Shown here: positions 13,341 to 25,610 of the stretch, piece after piece
Numbering within the stretch: position 1 is the first letter of the stretch
Layout: each line of letters starts with the position of its first letter
Source of the DNA: Mya arenaria
Taxonomy: Eukaryota; Mollusca; Bivalvia; Myida; Myidae
Reading direction: 5' to 3'
Assembly: GCF_026914265.1 (NCBI RefSeq)
Contig: NC_069127.1
Span: 69,663,723 to 69,727,722, forward strand
Length of the DNA: 64,000 nucleotides
Position numbers and translations under genes: made by a program
Notes under the pieces: model-generated
The model's database searches: none
Seen by the model: only the letters and a program-made list of their open reading frames with translations
What the model was told of the DNA's origin: nothing

Positions 13341-13722
13341 TTAAAGATGCACTATTACTCCCAAATAAGATTTACAACCATTAATTAAAATAAATTGTTA
13401 AAATATACCAGAAAAGATAAACAAATTTCGAAAACGATGGTTCTTATGAAGGATACCGAGTTGAATTTGAAAGAAATGTGAAGAAAACACAATATTTCTA
13501 CCTTATGAGACTATAGTAGATCACTTAAAATCTTTAAGCATTCACCAATCATTTAATGTTTTTGGGTTTTCAGCTATTAAATACATAGTTACAATCTTGT
13601 TATCAGTAATTAATATGTTCCATAAATGCATTATTTAGTAAGAAGTTAAAGATTTATCACTCAAATTTTATGTTTGTTATACATGTGTATGTATTGATTT
13701 TGAATAAGAGTGTCACTTTAAG
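13341..13722. mobile_element. MITE with TTAAAGnTGCACTCTTA ends (copy 1)
   Basis: Starts TTAAAGATGCACTATTACTC and ends AATAAGAGTGTCACTTTAA, which pair as imperfect TIRs bounded by TTAA. A second copy, about 80% identical by eye, is at 41702-42073 in CSTF3 intron 13. Non-coding. Confidence 0.75.
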
Positions 13723-14311
13723 AGATTTATATATGTTCATGTCTCTTGAACTTTCTTTACATTATGGCCAAGCTTTTGACGTTCGCAGATGCCAACACCA
13801 AGTCTATGACAATATCTCTATTTTCTCCTTTGAAGAAAAGACGTGCAAATAAAAACCTTGTGAAATTAAATCAATCTACAGTATATGCAAACCACCAAAG
13901 AGTTACGATAACAATATATATACATAATTAATTGAAATGAGTCTCCTTGGCTTCCTCATATATATTCCTTCCAGTAACACACGCTGTTTTACCATGCATT
14001 TGATAGCTTTATGAATAATACATTTGAAGTAGTGTCTGGTTTTAAAAACAAAACATAATATGAAATATCAATAATATGTAGACACAAGAAAATATGTTAA
14101 TTTTCATCACTGGTGTAAGAAATAAACTTATACATCAAATAAGATATTTGTCTGCAAAACATCAACACCAACCATTGCAAACCAGCCAACGTCAAAATCA
14201 TGGAAAAGTTCTGAAAAAGCTGTAACCTGGATGTAATTGTTGGAAAGTTGATGGCAATGCATGAAAGTGATGGGGAAGAAGCAAGAACAAGAATAATTGA
14301 ATATCTGACCA

Positions 14312-14425
14312 ATGTGGTTCCTGAGTGTGACCTTGACCTTTGACTTACAGAAATGGTTTTCTTATGGTCAACACTTGTACCAAGTTATTTCAAAATCTTA
14401 TCATGAATGGCCAAGTAAAAGCCTA
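14312..14425 (+). repeat. Pearl-like core fragment with a TGACCTTTGAC motif
   Basis: GTGACCTTGACCTTTGACTT, followed by TTATGGTCAACACTTGTACCAAG and ATCATGAATGGCC, reads like one worn monomer of the E1/E2 type. The 74-codon ORF across it is not supported as a gene. Confidence 0.4.
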
Positions 14426-14724
14426 CACAAGCCAATAAAAGATAGACATACACCAAACTTTGTGGCCACTATGTCAAACTCACCACATGCAGGCTCAACA
14501 AAATGTATTGGTTGTCTGGTTAGCACACTTAAGTAGTAAAGCGCACTCCCTTCTCATGAACACAGTTGTTAAAATTAGTTGCAAGCCTAAACAATAACTC
14601 TTTGGTTTTGAAAAATTTAAGTAATGGCTATATCAACTTAAAATTCTGATCTTGTCATAAATGAGGTGATATGTATTTTACTCTGATGTTGGGATCTAGG
14701 ATAACCCATGAAAATTCTAGTTGT

Positions 14725-14780
14725 CAGGGATTGAACATGGAAGCAGACGCTCTACCACTGAGCTATCAGGATGTTCAGTT
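14725..14780 (-). repeat. tRNA-derived SINE head (fragment)
   Basis: On the minus strand CCTGATAGCTCAGTGGTAGAGCG is an A-box region and GTTCAATCCC a B-box. The stems do not make a tRNA, and nothing clear follows. Confidence 0.5.
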
Positions 14781-14936
14781 TGATTCTAAGTCTGGGTGCA
14801 CTTTCTAAGTTGATGCTGCGAACAATGAAGACACCAGACAATGTTATCGCTATGTGCATGCCATGCTTTGCACTCAACAGAAACAGCTAGCTTGCTAAGA
14901 GATGAGAAAGGTTGAAACTCAGAAATGACTTACCAA

Positions 14937-15495
14937 AATCAAGAAAGATACAACAGCACAGATGTAAAGGAGTTATCATCTAGCAGTCTCAGGTCAATGG
15001 ATGACAAAAGCCAACTCTTCTAGTCTCAAAGTCTTTATGCAGCTTTCCTGGAAACAAAAGAGTATTAAACAAGAGCACTGTGGAGTGAGCACTTGTCCAT
15101 TGTTGTTATTGTAACAGGTGAACATGGGGCGTCACTCGACAATTATTAGAGCTAGAGTTACCAGCCTTGCTTTACATGTACATAATGTTGTCTTAGGCAA
15201 AGTGTTAACCAAATTTCATTTGAATATCTATAACTGTTTGCGAGATATAACAAACATTCAAAGTTTTGCACAATGATGCCGCAGATGCTGGCAGCACTGA
15301 CAGCTACACCTTGGCTATGACAGAACGTTGACTTTTTTCTATATAAAAAAGGAGCTAAAAATGACTTACCTCAGTCAAAAGAGATTCAAACACCCCATGT
15401 ATAGGAGATATCTGCCATTAAACTGCAACTGTCTCAGGTTGATGTATGACACAGATATTTTTCTAGGCCCGAAGTCTTGATGTAGCTTTCCTGTA
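14937..15495 (-). repeat. Tandem pair of exon-like segments with splice-site consensus at both ends
   Basis: On the minus strand, segment A (15490-15370) is bounded by TTTGTTTACAG and CTGAG|GTAAGTCATT. Segment B (15051-14937) is bounded by TTTTGTTTCCAG and TTTTG|GTAAGTCATT. Both begin GAAAGCT(A/G)CAT and share most of their sequence; the duplication unit is about 433 bp and old. No reading frame is open across either one, so they are not protein exons as they stand. They may be a repeat family or non-coding exons. Confidence 0.45.
15068..15360 (+). repeat. Degenerate pearl-like element with AACAAGAG terminus
   Basis: AACAAGAG (15068-15075), then hairpin CACTGTGGAGTG, then a body including CGTCACTCGACAATTATTAGAG and a tail TTGGCTATGACAGAACGTTG through GGAGCTAAAAA. 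A related, more worn stretch occurs at 15515-15690. Confidence 0.5.
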
Positions 15496-15699
15496 AACAA
15501 AAGATGAGTTTAACACGTGCATTGCAACAAGTGTATGCCAACGTTTGTATGGATTTTTTTTTGTTTCCAGTTTATCAGGGGACATAACTCAACAAATATT
15601 ATAGCAAAAGTAACAGGCCTTCCAACACATATGCATCATTATTGTCAATGGTCAACTGTTAGTGTGCAGTTTGAATTAATATCAGAAGTTACTATAGTC

Positions 15700-18600
15700 T
15701 TGCAAGCAGTTTTCAAATGCATATTATATTGCAACACATTACTCTATTGAAAACTAAAACCAGTGACAACTAGATAAATGCCCATACCTTTGAAATGAAC
15801 CAATATCCTATACTGTAGACTGCATTATTTTGCTCCCTAGTTTACTCTCCAAAAACTGCATTTATGCTACATAAACTTAGATCACATTTCTGAAAAGACA
15901 AATTATTATGATTACTCCAGCCTACACAAAACTGCAACCCTGAAGATGGCTTTTAGTTCACAAGCTTAAAATGTGCTTGAAACTTCTTAATAAAGTAATG
16001 ATAATACACAGTAAACTACTAGTACATTAATTTCGCTAAAAGAAGCCAATGTTATTTTTATAAAGTTAAATCCAATGTGGTGAAAGATACTAGATGTAGA
16101 ACTGACCACTGGCTTTAAATATCTCCCTCTGTTTACATAAGGTATCACTATAAATTCCTATTTGCCTAACAGAAACATTAACCGAAATACGATAAATCTG
16201 AATGTTTGTATTATGACAGTAATTATGTTACATTGCATAACTGAGATCACTCTGGATTTTATTGATGACATACTTGATCAAAATCAGTCCAGTACAGTAC
16301 TCTTGATTTCTAATATCTTAAGAAAATAAACATCTTGATTTTAACACAACTACTTAAACTTGAATAAATAGCTTACAGATTTGATCTCACAACATAATTA
16401 TATACCCCTCAACTTTCATTCATATTTAATTGATCCAGATTGCACTTTATAATCATAAATTCCATCCATATCAAACATATTTTCAGCTCCTTTTCAGTTT
16501 AAGGATTCAACAATAAACATGCCTCTGAACATAAAGTTTCATTCATCAACTTTAGGCTTTCATTGAATGCATAGTTTTCAATTGTGTAAATTTCTTTTCA
16601 TGACAGTCAGAGGACAGTCACTAAATATCTATTGCTAAGCTTCAGTAATGAAAACTCACAAGGCATGTCGAAGGAACAACTTGTAAACCTATTTGAATGA
16701 CTGATACACTTAGAAGTCAGATACATACTTACTTAAATGATGAATTGTTAATAATAAATACAAAACTTGGAGCTTATCAGTATTTATTCTAAAAAAACAA
16801 CAACAGGATTGTTTAGTATATTCCTTAAACTGATTCTCATAACAGGCTTGTTAATCAACAAAATAATGTCATGTTTAAGTATTTACAAGAATAAGCAACT
16901 GACAGTATTCAGATAACAAGTCATTTTTATGTTTAAAAGGCAATCATAAATAAACCAGAGTACACCATTTAATTATTTACACATTATTGCCAAGTCATAA
17001 ACCTTTTTTAAATGCCTTCTTCTGCAGAAATTTCTTGCACAATTAATTACAACAGTGGGAGAATGTATTGATTTGTTCAAACAATAAAATAAATAACAGC
17101 AAACTGCAATTAAAACTAGAAACTCAATCTTGTATATAGCTCACCGGAATTGACAATTTGACAGAATCTTTTAAAGTTGCTATCAAGATTGACAACTGGG
17201 TAAAAATATCTAGGTTAATGATTGTTTTTTTTCTACAACCCATTTGTGGACTCAGATAAATGCATACCGTAAATGTCCTATTAAATACGCACGTTTGTTT
17301 CTTTTAACAGATAGAAAATGTTGCAAAGTTCAAGACAAAATATTTATATATAAAAAAATCAAAAATTGTTTGAACAATTCCTTTCTTTTAAGCACAAATC
17401 TGGCTCAAATTTATTCCTTATCTTAGTTCTATAAGGTCGATGGCACAAAACAACTTAAAATACTTGTCACCCTTCAACACATTACATGACCCATTGATTG
17501 TAATATGACTTTTATCATTTGCTCCTGTCATTGAATATGATAGAGTTTTAATTCAAATGACTTCAGCAGCCTGCGCAAGTGCTCTATTAAATGTCACCAA
17601 TGTCATGCTTTTTATCATTTTTAGGAATTTGAGTTAAGGTAAGCCTTGTCCATTTCAAAGAACTAGAAAATAGACAAACAAAATGAAGCGTTTCTACTAG
17701 ACCATGAGCCATTTTTAGGACATTTGTTAATGGTTTACATCATACTAAAAATAAATCATTATCCTTCTTCATTTTCCAGTCCTCTGACATACTTTGGAGA
17801 TATATCCGTCCTACAAATCGAGGGGTGAAAGCTAAAAGGTTCTAAGTGACATTAAATAAAGAAGTAGATAGAACCTTTTCGCTTTCACCCCTCGAAATGG
17901 GCTCCATGAATAGGTGTTGAACAACATTACAAAAAGCCGATCAGTGTACATTTTGACATGAAAGTTGGCTTGAGTATAATTTGGTTCCAGAAGAGCACAA
18001 TTCTTGTGTGAAATGGGGCAGAAAATGAGAATCCCAATCCATGTATTGCACAATAGGGTTACCACAAATGGATTTACCATGTCAGACAATGTTATATGTT
18101 ATGAGAAACTAACACTTCATTATGTAAATAGACAACCTAGGGAATCAAACACTTGTTTTTCTTATTTCGGAAATCAGCATACCTAGATATAACATCTTAC
18201 TCTGATAAAGATTGCACTCTTTTCCTGATAATTAATAAAGGTATGGCATTCATGAGTCCAATTTTAATAACTATTTCAAGTCTTTAGATTCATAATCAAT
18301 TTTATATCTGATTGTATGATTATTTGTACGCGAAACTGGCATCATATTAAAGACCATTTTTTGAAAAGAACAACTTAACCCTTTCAAAACATTAATGAAT
18401 TTCATTAATATTTAAGCATTTCTGATCTGTCTTCCTTATACATAAATGTATAATGTACTATAAAAAATATTAATTATAAGACAAATATTTATATTTCTTC
18501 AATTATGGTTACTAGATCCTTACATGACAATGAACATAATGCTTTTGACTGTTTGTAGATTTATGATTTAGGTGAAAAACATCTTGTCAAAGTATGAATG

Positions 18601-19589
18601 GAAATGCTGAAAACGCATACAGCGAAGAGTAGAACAATAATGTCTAAAACAGCATTCATTTGCATCATCTACTTTTTTTTATTTGTGTTATAATAAGTAG
18701 GTACAACTAAAAAGTATTTCAATATTTTTTAAGGAATCCAGTTATTCATTTGAAGTACTTTTTATTTCAAGTTTCCGTTTTTATTAATTTTAAGGCATAT
18801 GATACTGTACTAGTTTCATGCAAGAATGAAAAAGAAATTGTGACAACATTAAGTTAACATGACTTTTGTAGTCGGAGGACGCCAAATGAAATCAAATAAA
18901 ATGAGATCATTTATCACCATCATCATTTTATTTGCATTTTAATACCTGGTTCTACCTGGTTCTTGAGGCAATCTGTTAAGCCCATAAGCCTGTCTTTCCC
19001 CTAGATATCTGGTTTTGGGAGTTGTCTCCAAACAGCTTGCCATATTTGAGAATCTTGTATACTTATTTAAGTTGAATTAGTAAATCTTATCAAACAAGGT
19101 TATTTTTTTTATTACAGTTCATAAGATCATCAAAGGCGTAGGAATTATTATTGAAATAATAGTATTTTTGAATACATTTCCTTTTTTTCATAGAAATTAT
19201 CACAATCTGTGTCTTTGGCCCTTCTTGGGGCCAGAATTCGGCCCTATTCCTCTTCTGAAAAATGTACCATTTTCCTTTACTAAAGTGACAAAATCACCTT
19301 TTAATTTTATTGAGAAAGTTTGACCTGTTTAAATTTAACAAATGTATATTTTGCCATTTGGGCATTTATGAAAAAGTCAATAAGTTGTTTAATAAAGGGT
19401 TTGAAAAAGTTAAACATCATATGAATCAATAAAGTTGAACATCATATGAATCATGTTAGTATTTTTGCCTTTTTGCCATAATGATGCTATTTTTCCTTAT
19501 TAAACAGCCCTGCCACTATTCCTTATAAGTTGAAAAAAAAAACGCTGCACTCTCTCTAATTTAATTAGTGACCAATAATGTCTATTTTA
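15700..19589. other. AT-rich intergenic DNA with one hairpin
   Basis: The 17819-17894 hairpin is the only clear structure. A 20-bp phrase, GTTGAACATCATATGAATCA, is nearly doubled at about 19414-19454. No gene recognised. Confidence 0.5.
17819..17894. repeat. 76-bp hairpin with 26-bp arms
   Basis: CGAGGGGTGAAAGC (17819 on) pairs with GCTTTCACCCCTCG (to 17894), and the pairing goes on through AAAAGGTTCTA/TAGAACCTTTT with one mismatch. The loop is about 24 nt. Size and fold resemble a pre-miRNA, but a small fold-back element is equally possible. Confidence 0.7.
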
Positions 19590-19910
19590 TGCACCAGTCA
19601 ATTGTAACCACAGCCCCCCCCCCCCCAGGTCCGGGGGTATACCGGGGATAGCCGGGGAAATAGGCCGTGTTTTTACCTTTCAGGTGGCCCCGCAGTGCCG
19701 TGCAAAATATAGCGGGGAATGGACTTACCTAGGCTCCCTGGGGTGCGGAGGCATTTGGCGGGGATTTGACCATCAGTTCGTCCCCGCAGGGCGGAGATTT
19801 TACCCGGGGTTGGCTGGACCGAAAGTCAAAGTCCCCGCTATTCCCCGGACCTGGGGGGGGCAGTGGTTACAATTGACTGGTGCATTATGCACCAGTCAAT
19901 TGTAACCACA
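19590..19910. mobile_element. GC-rich MITE with long TIRs, plus an abutting inverted terminus (47-bp palindrome)
   Basis: TGCACCAGTCAATTGTAACC (19590 on) is mirrored at 19865-19884. The body (CCCCGG-rich) is far richer in GC than its surroundings. A second TGCACCAGTCAATTGTAACC terminus follows at once, so 19864-19910 is a 23-1-23 perfect palindrome. A related copy in the opposite orientation is at 27568-27785. Confidence 0.75.
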
Positions 19911-20144
19911 GCACCTCTTTCATTACATTCAATGCCTAAATTGCACCCTGTTTCTATTGACATGGAATGGGTTTAAATTCTTAATTAACAAAAGTAATTT
20001 CCTTAAAGCTGCACTCTCACAGATATCCTATTTTTACAACTTTTTTATTTTTTGTCTTGGAAAGAGCAAATTTTTGCGTAAATATCTGCAAACTAAAGAT
20101 AAAATAATGCTGACAAAAAATCAGATCGCAGATTTTTATATTTA

Positions 20145-23051
20145 CAGGGTTCGAATTTAAGTTTGAGGAGCACTTGCAAATTTTTGCGAGTGCTTTTTGA
20201 GGCAACTCGCAAAATGAAAAATCAACTTGCAATTTTATTATTTGCTTTATTCCCTTATAATATTTTCTAATTAAAGTAGAAAATTACACTTAAGACACAT
20301 TATAAATATTAAAAAGTATCAATCTTGAGTGACTCGACTACTAGAACTTGTTGATGGCTTATTCTTTTTTTGGGGTACGGAAATACTCGTCAGATGCTGG
20401 CCGCTTATTGATAACAAAGCTGTCCAATAATTTGACATTGTTCACTTTGTATATTTACCCTCGCCATCGGGTAATACCCATTCGGCAAGCACACTACAGA
20501 TTTTATTAAGTCTTTAAGTATTAAAAACAATAACTTTCCATATATAAAATAAATAAAAGCAACAGTAAATGTAGCCTGGATGCTTTGGACCATGAAATAT
20601 ATCGATCGACGAAGTCCATTCACTTTGACAGTTGGGCGGAAATATATTCAAAGGTTGATGGGGTTTACATATAGAGCATGATAGCGCTAAATTTAGTCAA
20701 TGATTCAGCTAGGTGATTACGTCATTTGTATTAACTTTTTTTAAGCACGCCTCGGAGCATCCCGGAAAGATTCAAGATAAAACTCGGCTTTTTCCGTATT
20801 TGTTCTATTTTTGAAAACTTACTAGAACATGACTCCATACTGTCTTCTTTATACTGGTAGTGTAAACATGCCATTTACAGGCTGTTAACACTCGACTACG
20901 TAGTGGAGTTAAGTTCAAGTTTATTCTACTTTCCTTTTAACTTTTTGTGGTCTATAAAAAGCCACTCGCAGAATTTTGCGAGCTTGAAAAAAAGTCACTC
21001 GCAATTTGCAAATGTCGCTAGCATTTTGCGAGTTAGTCCAAATAATTGTACGTTGGCGGATTTTTTTTTAGATTTTTGATATGGCAAATCCTTCACGTAC
21101 AAATTGTTTAGTATCAAAAGTGGGTAGTTGTTCCGATCAGGATTCCGGGTTAAAGCATATAGAGTCTATAAAATATCATAAAAACAAGAAATATTACCAG
21201 ATAATGTTATTTTATATTAGTTCCGTACACAAAAAATAAATATCCAACTTATAATTATGAGTTTGACGGCTTTTTTTCATTTCATTCTGTCAAAACATAA
21301 CGATATATACATGAAGGGCACCTGCAAGGCTTTCAGGGCACAGTTTTAAATCGCTCGGAACATTTCGGCCATGGCCGAGTTGTTACGATTGTAGAACGAG
21401 GTCTATCTCTAAGCTTTGTCGGAGGAGGCCGAGTTATTACGATTGTATCTATTGTTCCCCTTCGCATAATTGTTTTCTGTGTCAGTCAACTTTCGTTTTA
21501 TTTGAAAGGTAAACAACTTGTTTTAATGCATTAAATGCTTGTTTAGTGCAAAATTACATCTCACTTACATGGTAAAATATGAATATATCTCTTTATGATC
21601 AATTTCAACCATAAAATACTTCACTTAAAACAATTTCAATATTTTCAAAACACCCCCGTTTTTTGCACATTCCCGTTTAGACGTTAGGGATTGGAAGAAT
21701 CCCGTATAACACCATACATGCCATATCCCCCGGAGGGGGATAAAATCCCCCGGTATTTCGACCCATCCCCCGGTCTCCCGGAGGGGGATGAAAATCCCCC
21801 GGAATTAAAAAGTGTTTAAAATTACGCAAATTTATCAAAATTACGCAAATTTATCACAGGGTTTAATTATATATGCCTGTTTACAGTTATAATGCCCTTC
21901 CTGTCCTGAAGCTTAATTGGATTATCAACTGATGGTGTGTTTTAACAACACCTATTGGGTGACACTTAATAAATCAGCAGGGCACATTTTATGCATTGTT
22001 TTGATTGAAACTGACAGAATTTGCGTTAGAAATGTCAATTAGACCGGTCAGATAAAAGGTCGATTTTCATTGGTTAAAACTATAATTTTTATCCAATCAG
22101 AGAGGATGTAACAAATTAAAGCGTTCTTCATAACATGTGTCATTGTCATCAAAAGAATTAATAATTTAAAGGTGACTGTAAATTATTCAGTAAAGAAAAG
22201 GATTAAAATAACTAATAGACAATGCTGTTCTTTGTTATGCCTCACTAATATGTTTACATACATGACATTGACCTTCATCGCAAAAATCGGAAAATAACAG
22301 AACTTCAGAAGAGAAACTGAAAGTAGACAATTCGGATGAAATGACTTTTATTTATTTATTATGGTGGTGATGTTTTTTGTTGTTGTTTTTTATGAATGCC
22401 AAAAGAAGATATGTTTATGAACTTAATAAATTATGCATTTGCTTTTTATCAGAAGCAAACAATTCTGACTATTTGGGAATTGAAATGAAAAATATTGATA
22501 ATTCATTCCATTCTCTCTATTAGTCTGAAAGTCATCATTTATGATCATAGGCAGCAGATTTTGTATCCAATTTTAGAGGAAGGTAAGCACATTAAATTGT
22601 CTCTGAAACATATTTTTCTGTGAAGTATTCTATTTTGCAAGTGAGTGATTTTATTATGCAATATGGTTGTGTCTCATAAAAATATAGATGAAGTGCTGGA
22701 AAAAGGGGTAAACAAGGTGAATTGGCATGTGTGTCATGCTCGTAATACTTCATGGCGATGATGAAAATCCCCTGGTATGTGACCAAAATCCCCTTAGTTG
22801 TGGACATAATCCCCTCGGGAGCCTTTCAAAATTATGGCAATTTTTTTTTTTCGTACTTGCGTCTTAAAATACTTTGAAATTTTGCCGAATTAGATCTGCT
22901 AAAAAATCCCCCTGAATACTACCAAAATCCCCCTGAATTTTCAGACTTTTGAACAAATCCCCCTGAATGGTCTCCAGAAAATATGGCATGTATGTAACAC
23001 GTCTATTATTTTAGACTATTTGCGAGTATGCGAGTCAAATTTCAAACCCTG
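20145..23051. mobile_element. hAT-like non-autonomous element, CAGGGTT TIRs, 5-bp duplication ATTTA
   Basis: Left end CAGGGTTCGAATTTAAG (20145), right end AAATTTCAAACCCTG (to 23051). ATTTA flanks both sides (20140-20144 and 23052-23056), which splits the surrounding MITE. Words TTGCGAG / CTCGCAA are repeated near both ends and again at 20950-21045, as expected for transposase-binding subterminal repeats. No transposase ORF was found. It carries a further element at 21717-22990. Confidence 0.75.
21717..22990. mobile_element. Innermost element: TIR CATGCCATAT, TA duplication, CCCCC-rich subterminal words
   Basis: CATGCCATAT (21717-21726) and ATATGGCATG (22981-22990), each bordered by TA. Subterminal ATCCCCCGG (left) and AATCCCCCTGAA (right) phrases recur several times. 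The interior is AT-rich with no credible ORF. It sits inside the hAT-like element, which sits inside a MITE. Confidence 0.7.
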
Positions 23052-23546
23052 ATTTATGTTCCAAAATAATTGTTTTACGGCTTAAACAGTTACTAATGGT
23101 TTAAGAAAAATGCATAACACATCAATTTTTTAACTTAAGTATAAAAATCTGTGATCTTATTTTTTGTCAGTCTTATATAACTGGTTTCCATGGCTTTTCA
23201 CAAAAATTGAGCGCTCTAAGGCAAAAAAATATAAGAAGTTGTCAAAATGTTCAATCTGTGAGAGTGCAGCTTTAACAATGCAATACATCCCATTGAGATT
23301 CTCAATGATCCGTTTTAAATATATGATACATGTATACAATACTTTCGGAGAAACATTTACAGTGTTTTCCACTCTTGACAAATTATTTCTTCACATTAGA
23401 CTTAAAGTGATTAATATTGTCTACACTAAAGCTTTTAAAATATTCAGACATTCCTACACTATCTAACGCCTGGTATCAATAACATCTAACGTTTTATCTC
23501 CACACGTGTGTCTGTTTCCTTTTTTATGACAAAATTATATATAAGG

Positions 23547-23628
23547 GAGGTAACATACCAGCAATAAAGTGGCAGGAAACATATTTAATCATTTTATTAA
23601 GCTTCAAGTAGCAGTTACCTCCCTTACC
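23547..23628. mobile_element. Small MITE with AAGGGAGGTAAC ends
   Basis: AAGGGAGGTAAC near 23547 is mirrored by GTTACCTCCCTT near 23616-23627, with an AT-rich centre of about 55 bp. Confidence 0.6.
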
Positions 23629-23739
23629 ACAAGGTTTATCAAATAAAGGTATATCGAATAAAATATATGGCAGTTGTGGGGCTTTCCCAAATTTCCAGCA
23701 ATATACATTTCGCCCCGTTTGTGTTAGGTGACTTGCAAG

Positions 23740-23789
23740 AAAAAGTGGCTCAAATTGTCATAGTATCACGGCGATTTGAGCCACTTTTT
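23740..23789. repeat. 50-bp hairpin with perfect 16-bp arms
   Basis: AAAAAGTGGCTCAAAT (23740-23755) and ATTTGAGCCACTTTTT (23774-23789) around an 18-nt loop. Origin unknown. Confidence 0.75.
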
Positions 23790-23917
23790 ATAGTACCCGA
23801 CGATATGTCCCTAAATGCATTATGGGCCAATCGTTGTAAAAACAAGACAAACTTAATTTATACACAATAACAGAGTTGTAGGCAAAAGGTTTTTTAATTA
23901 TTCTTATTCATTTTTTT

Positions 23918-23986
23918 CCGAATATTCGAATACCGATTTTGACATTCGAATACCAAACGTTTGATCGAATATTCGTTTGCATCCCT
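23918..23986. repeat. Single hAT-type terminus with repeated TTCGAAT words
   Basis: Read on the minus strand it begins AGGGATGCAAACGAATATTCG and repeats ATTCGAAT/GAATATTCG, typical of hAT ends with subterminal repeats. No partner end was found nearby. Confidence 0.5.
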
Positions 23987-24311
23987 ACTGAGTTATTATA
24001 ATTAGCAATTAATGCATTATGTCCTACTTATTACGTGTGAGCAAACACCAATTTAGGAAGAAAGGAATAATTCAGTAGACCATTTTATTAAATATTTTAG
24101 CTTTTGATGTGTATGTTGACAAGCGGAGTGTGTGAAATCGTTTATTACTCAAAACAGTGTTTTTGCATATTTTTTTATTTATCTATGTAATACATGACTG
24201 TGCCTAAAATAGCATTGTTAATAAATGAAGAAATCTTAAATGGTGTTTAAAACTATTTAATAAATATAAACAGTACAGCCTATGCATTGTGTACACAACA
24301 ATCTCAAAAGT

Positions 24312-25610
24312 CCTCCTCATAGCGGTCCCAGGCGTCGAAGAGTCGTCCAAGGAGTGAAGTCCATACTACTTACGTTGGATGTGGGTGAGTAGATGCTCGC
24401 TGACCAGGCGGATCTGCAGGTCGACCGTCTCGGATTCACCGCGGAGGAGGGGGACCAAGACATAGAAGCCAAGGCTTGCTCTACCAGCTTTGGTGTTGAT
24501 ACGACGATGCCATCCACCGACGTCGTTGTTCGTTCTTATGTGTTCTCGGAAAACAGACCAGTTCTCTGGTCGCCACATGGAACCGTTTATCCAGGTCCGC
24601 TCCACGTACTCGACGACCCGATAGACAGGGCCGCCCACCTCGGCTGCTGTCAGTTTCAGTTGTTCAAACGCAGGGACAATATGTGCTCGGTCGGCAGGTA
24701 GGATAGTGACATAACCTTCCGAAGGAAGTCAAACTTTTCCCCCTTCTTGATGTAAGCAGTCGTCAGGCCATCCCCTTGGAATTTCCTGTATATCCGTTGC
24801 GTCCGGTGGAAGACACAACCCTTTATTATGGTCCCCGAATTGCCTGCCATGTGGCGGCCTCGAAGTCCAACATGAACCACTCCACCAAGGGCTGGCCTAG
24901 GTGTCGTAGCTGATTCTCAGCACCTCTATGTAGTCGTGTTTAGTTCTTCGTGATAATAGTGCGTAGACAAGTGGGACCTGCTTTGTGTCCTCACCATTCT
25001 TTACAAAGCAGTGGATGGTGGCGAGCTGACAAAACGGATGTTTCACCAGCTTGAAGGTTCCGTCTATAAACCATCTCCTAGACTATCGGAGGTGGTGTAG
25101 CTGCTGCTGTGTCGCGAAGATGATATGGCGCTGACCGTCGACCCGTATATCGTCAGGGATAAACTCCTCGCCGATGAATTCCCACTCCAACTGTAATTCA
25201 AGGTCAGCTAGATCACCGCGGGCGTTGCCGTCTGTGATGGTTTTCCGATCGCGCCAAGTTGTCAGGCTTTGGTAGGCAGACGTCATCTGGTGTCGTCATC
25301 TGCTTCATAACTCGCACGCTGATATTTGCTGCGGACTCGAAGACGCGCTCCCTAGCGGGGATCGGCCGGATGGACATGACCGACAATGCTTGGAGTGAAC
25401 ATATCGCCGAATTGCTTGACGCTTTCGTGGCAGGTCATCTTCTTGCTTCTTATACTGCACGTCCGATAAGTGCGACCACCGGGCCCTTGTTACGGCGAGC
25501 TTTATATGTGTATCCGGCACAACTGATGGGCTTCCGGCCACCACGCTTGCTGCCACCGGGCCTCTACGACCTCGAAGGTCACCGGTATATCAGCGGGAAC
25601 CTCTTTGTCT
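24312..25610 (-). pseudogene. Mutator-like (MULE) transposase with N-terminal FLYWCH finger, decayed
   Basis: A GC-rich island in AT-rich surroundings. On the minus strand, in order: a FLYWCH relic (VPADIPVTFEVVE, GGSKRGGRK, AGYTYKA) at about 25600-25400; a linker with GEEFIPDDIRV and RHIIFATQQQL at 25200-25085; the MULE catalytic core with WFIDGTFKLVKHPF (first Asp codon near 25063), FVKNGEDTKQVPLVYALLS, and LDFEAATWQAI (second Asp near 24865); VIKGCVFHRTQRIYRK near 24800; and the C-terminal VEYVERTWINGSMW / RTNNDVGGWHRRINTKAGRA block at 24640-24500. It is broken by several frame changes and at least one stop, a TAG just before WFIDGTFK. No terminal inverted repeats were found, so it is a fragment of a dead DNA transposon. 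Confidence 0.88.

Larger units (their letters stand above)
20003..23275. mobile_element. TTAA-ended MITE split by a 2.9-kb insertion
   Basis: Left arm 20003-20144 begins TTAAAGCTGCACTCTCACAG; right arm 23052-23275 ends CTGTGAGAGTGCAGCTTTAA. The arms are long imperfect inverted copies (both contain CAGATTTTTATA or its complement, and the TGACAAAAAAT phrase). Between them sits the CAGGG-ended element 20145-23051. Its ends resemble those of the 13341/41702 MITE (TTAAAGnTGCACTCT), so the two are probably one superfamily. Confidence 0.8.
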
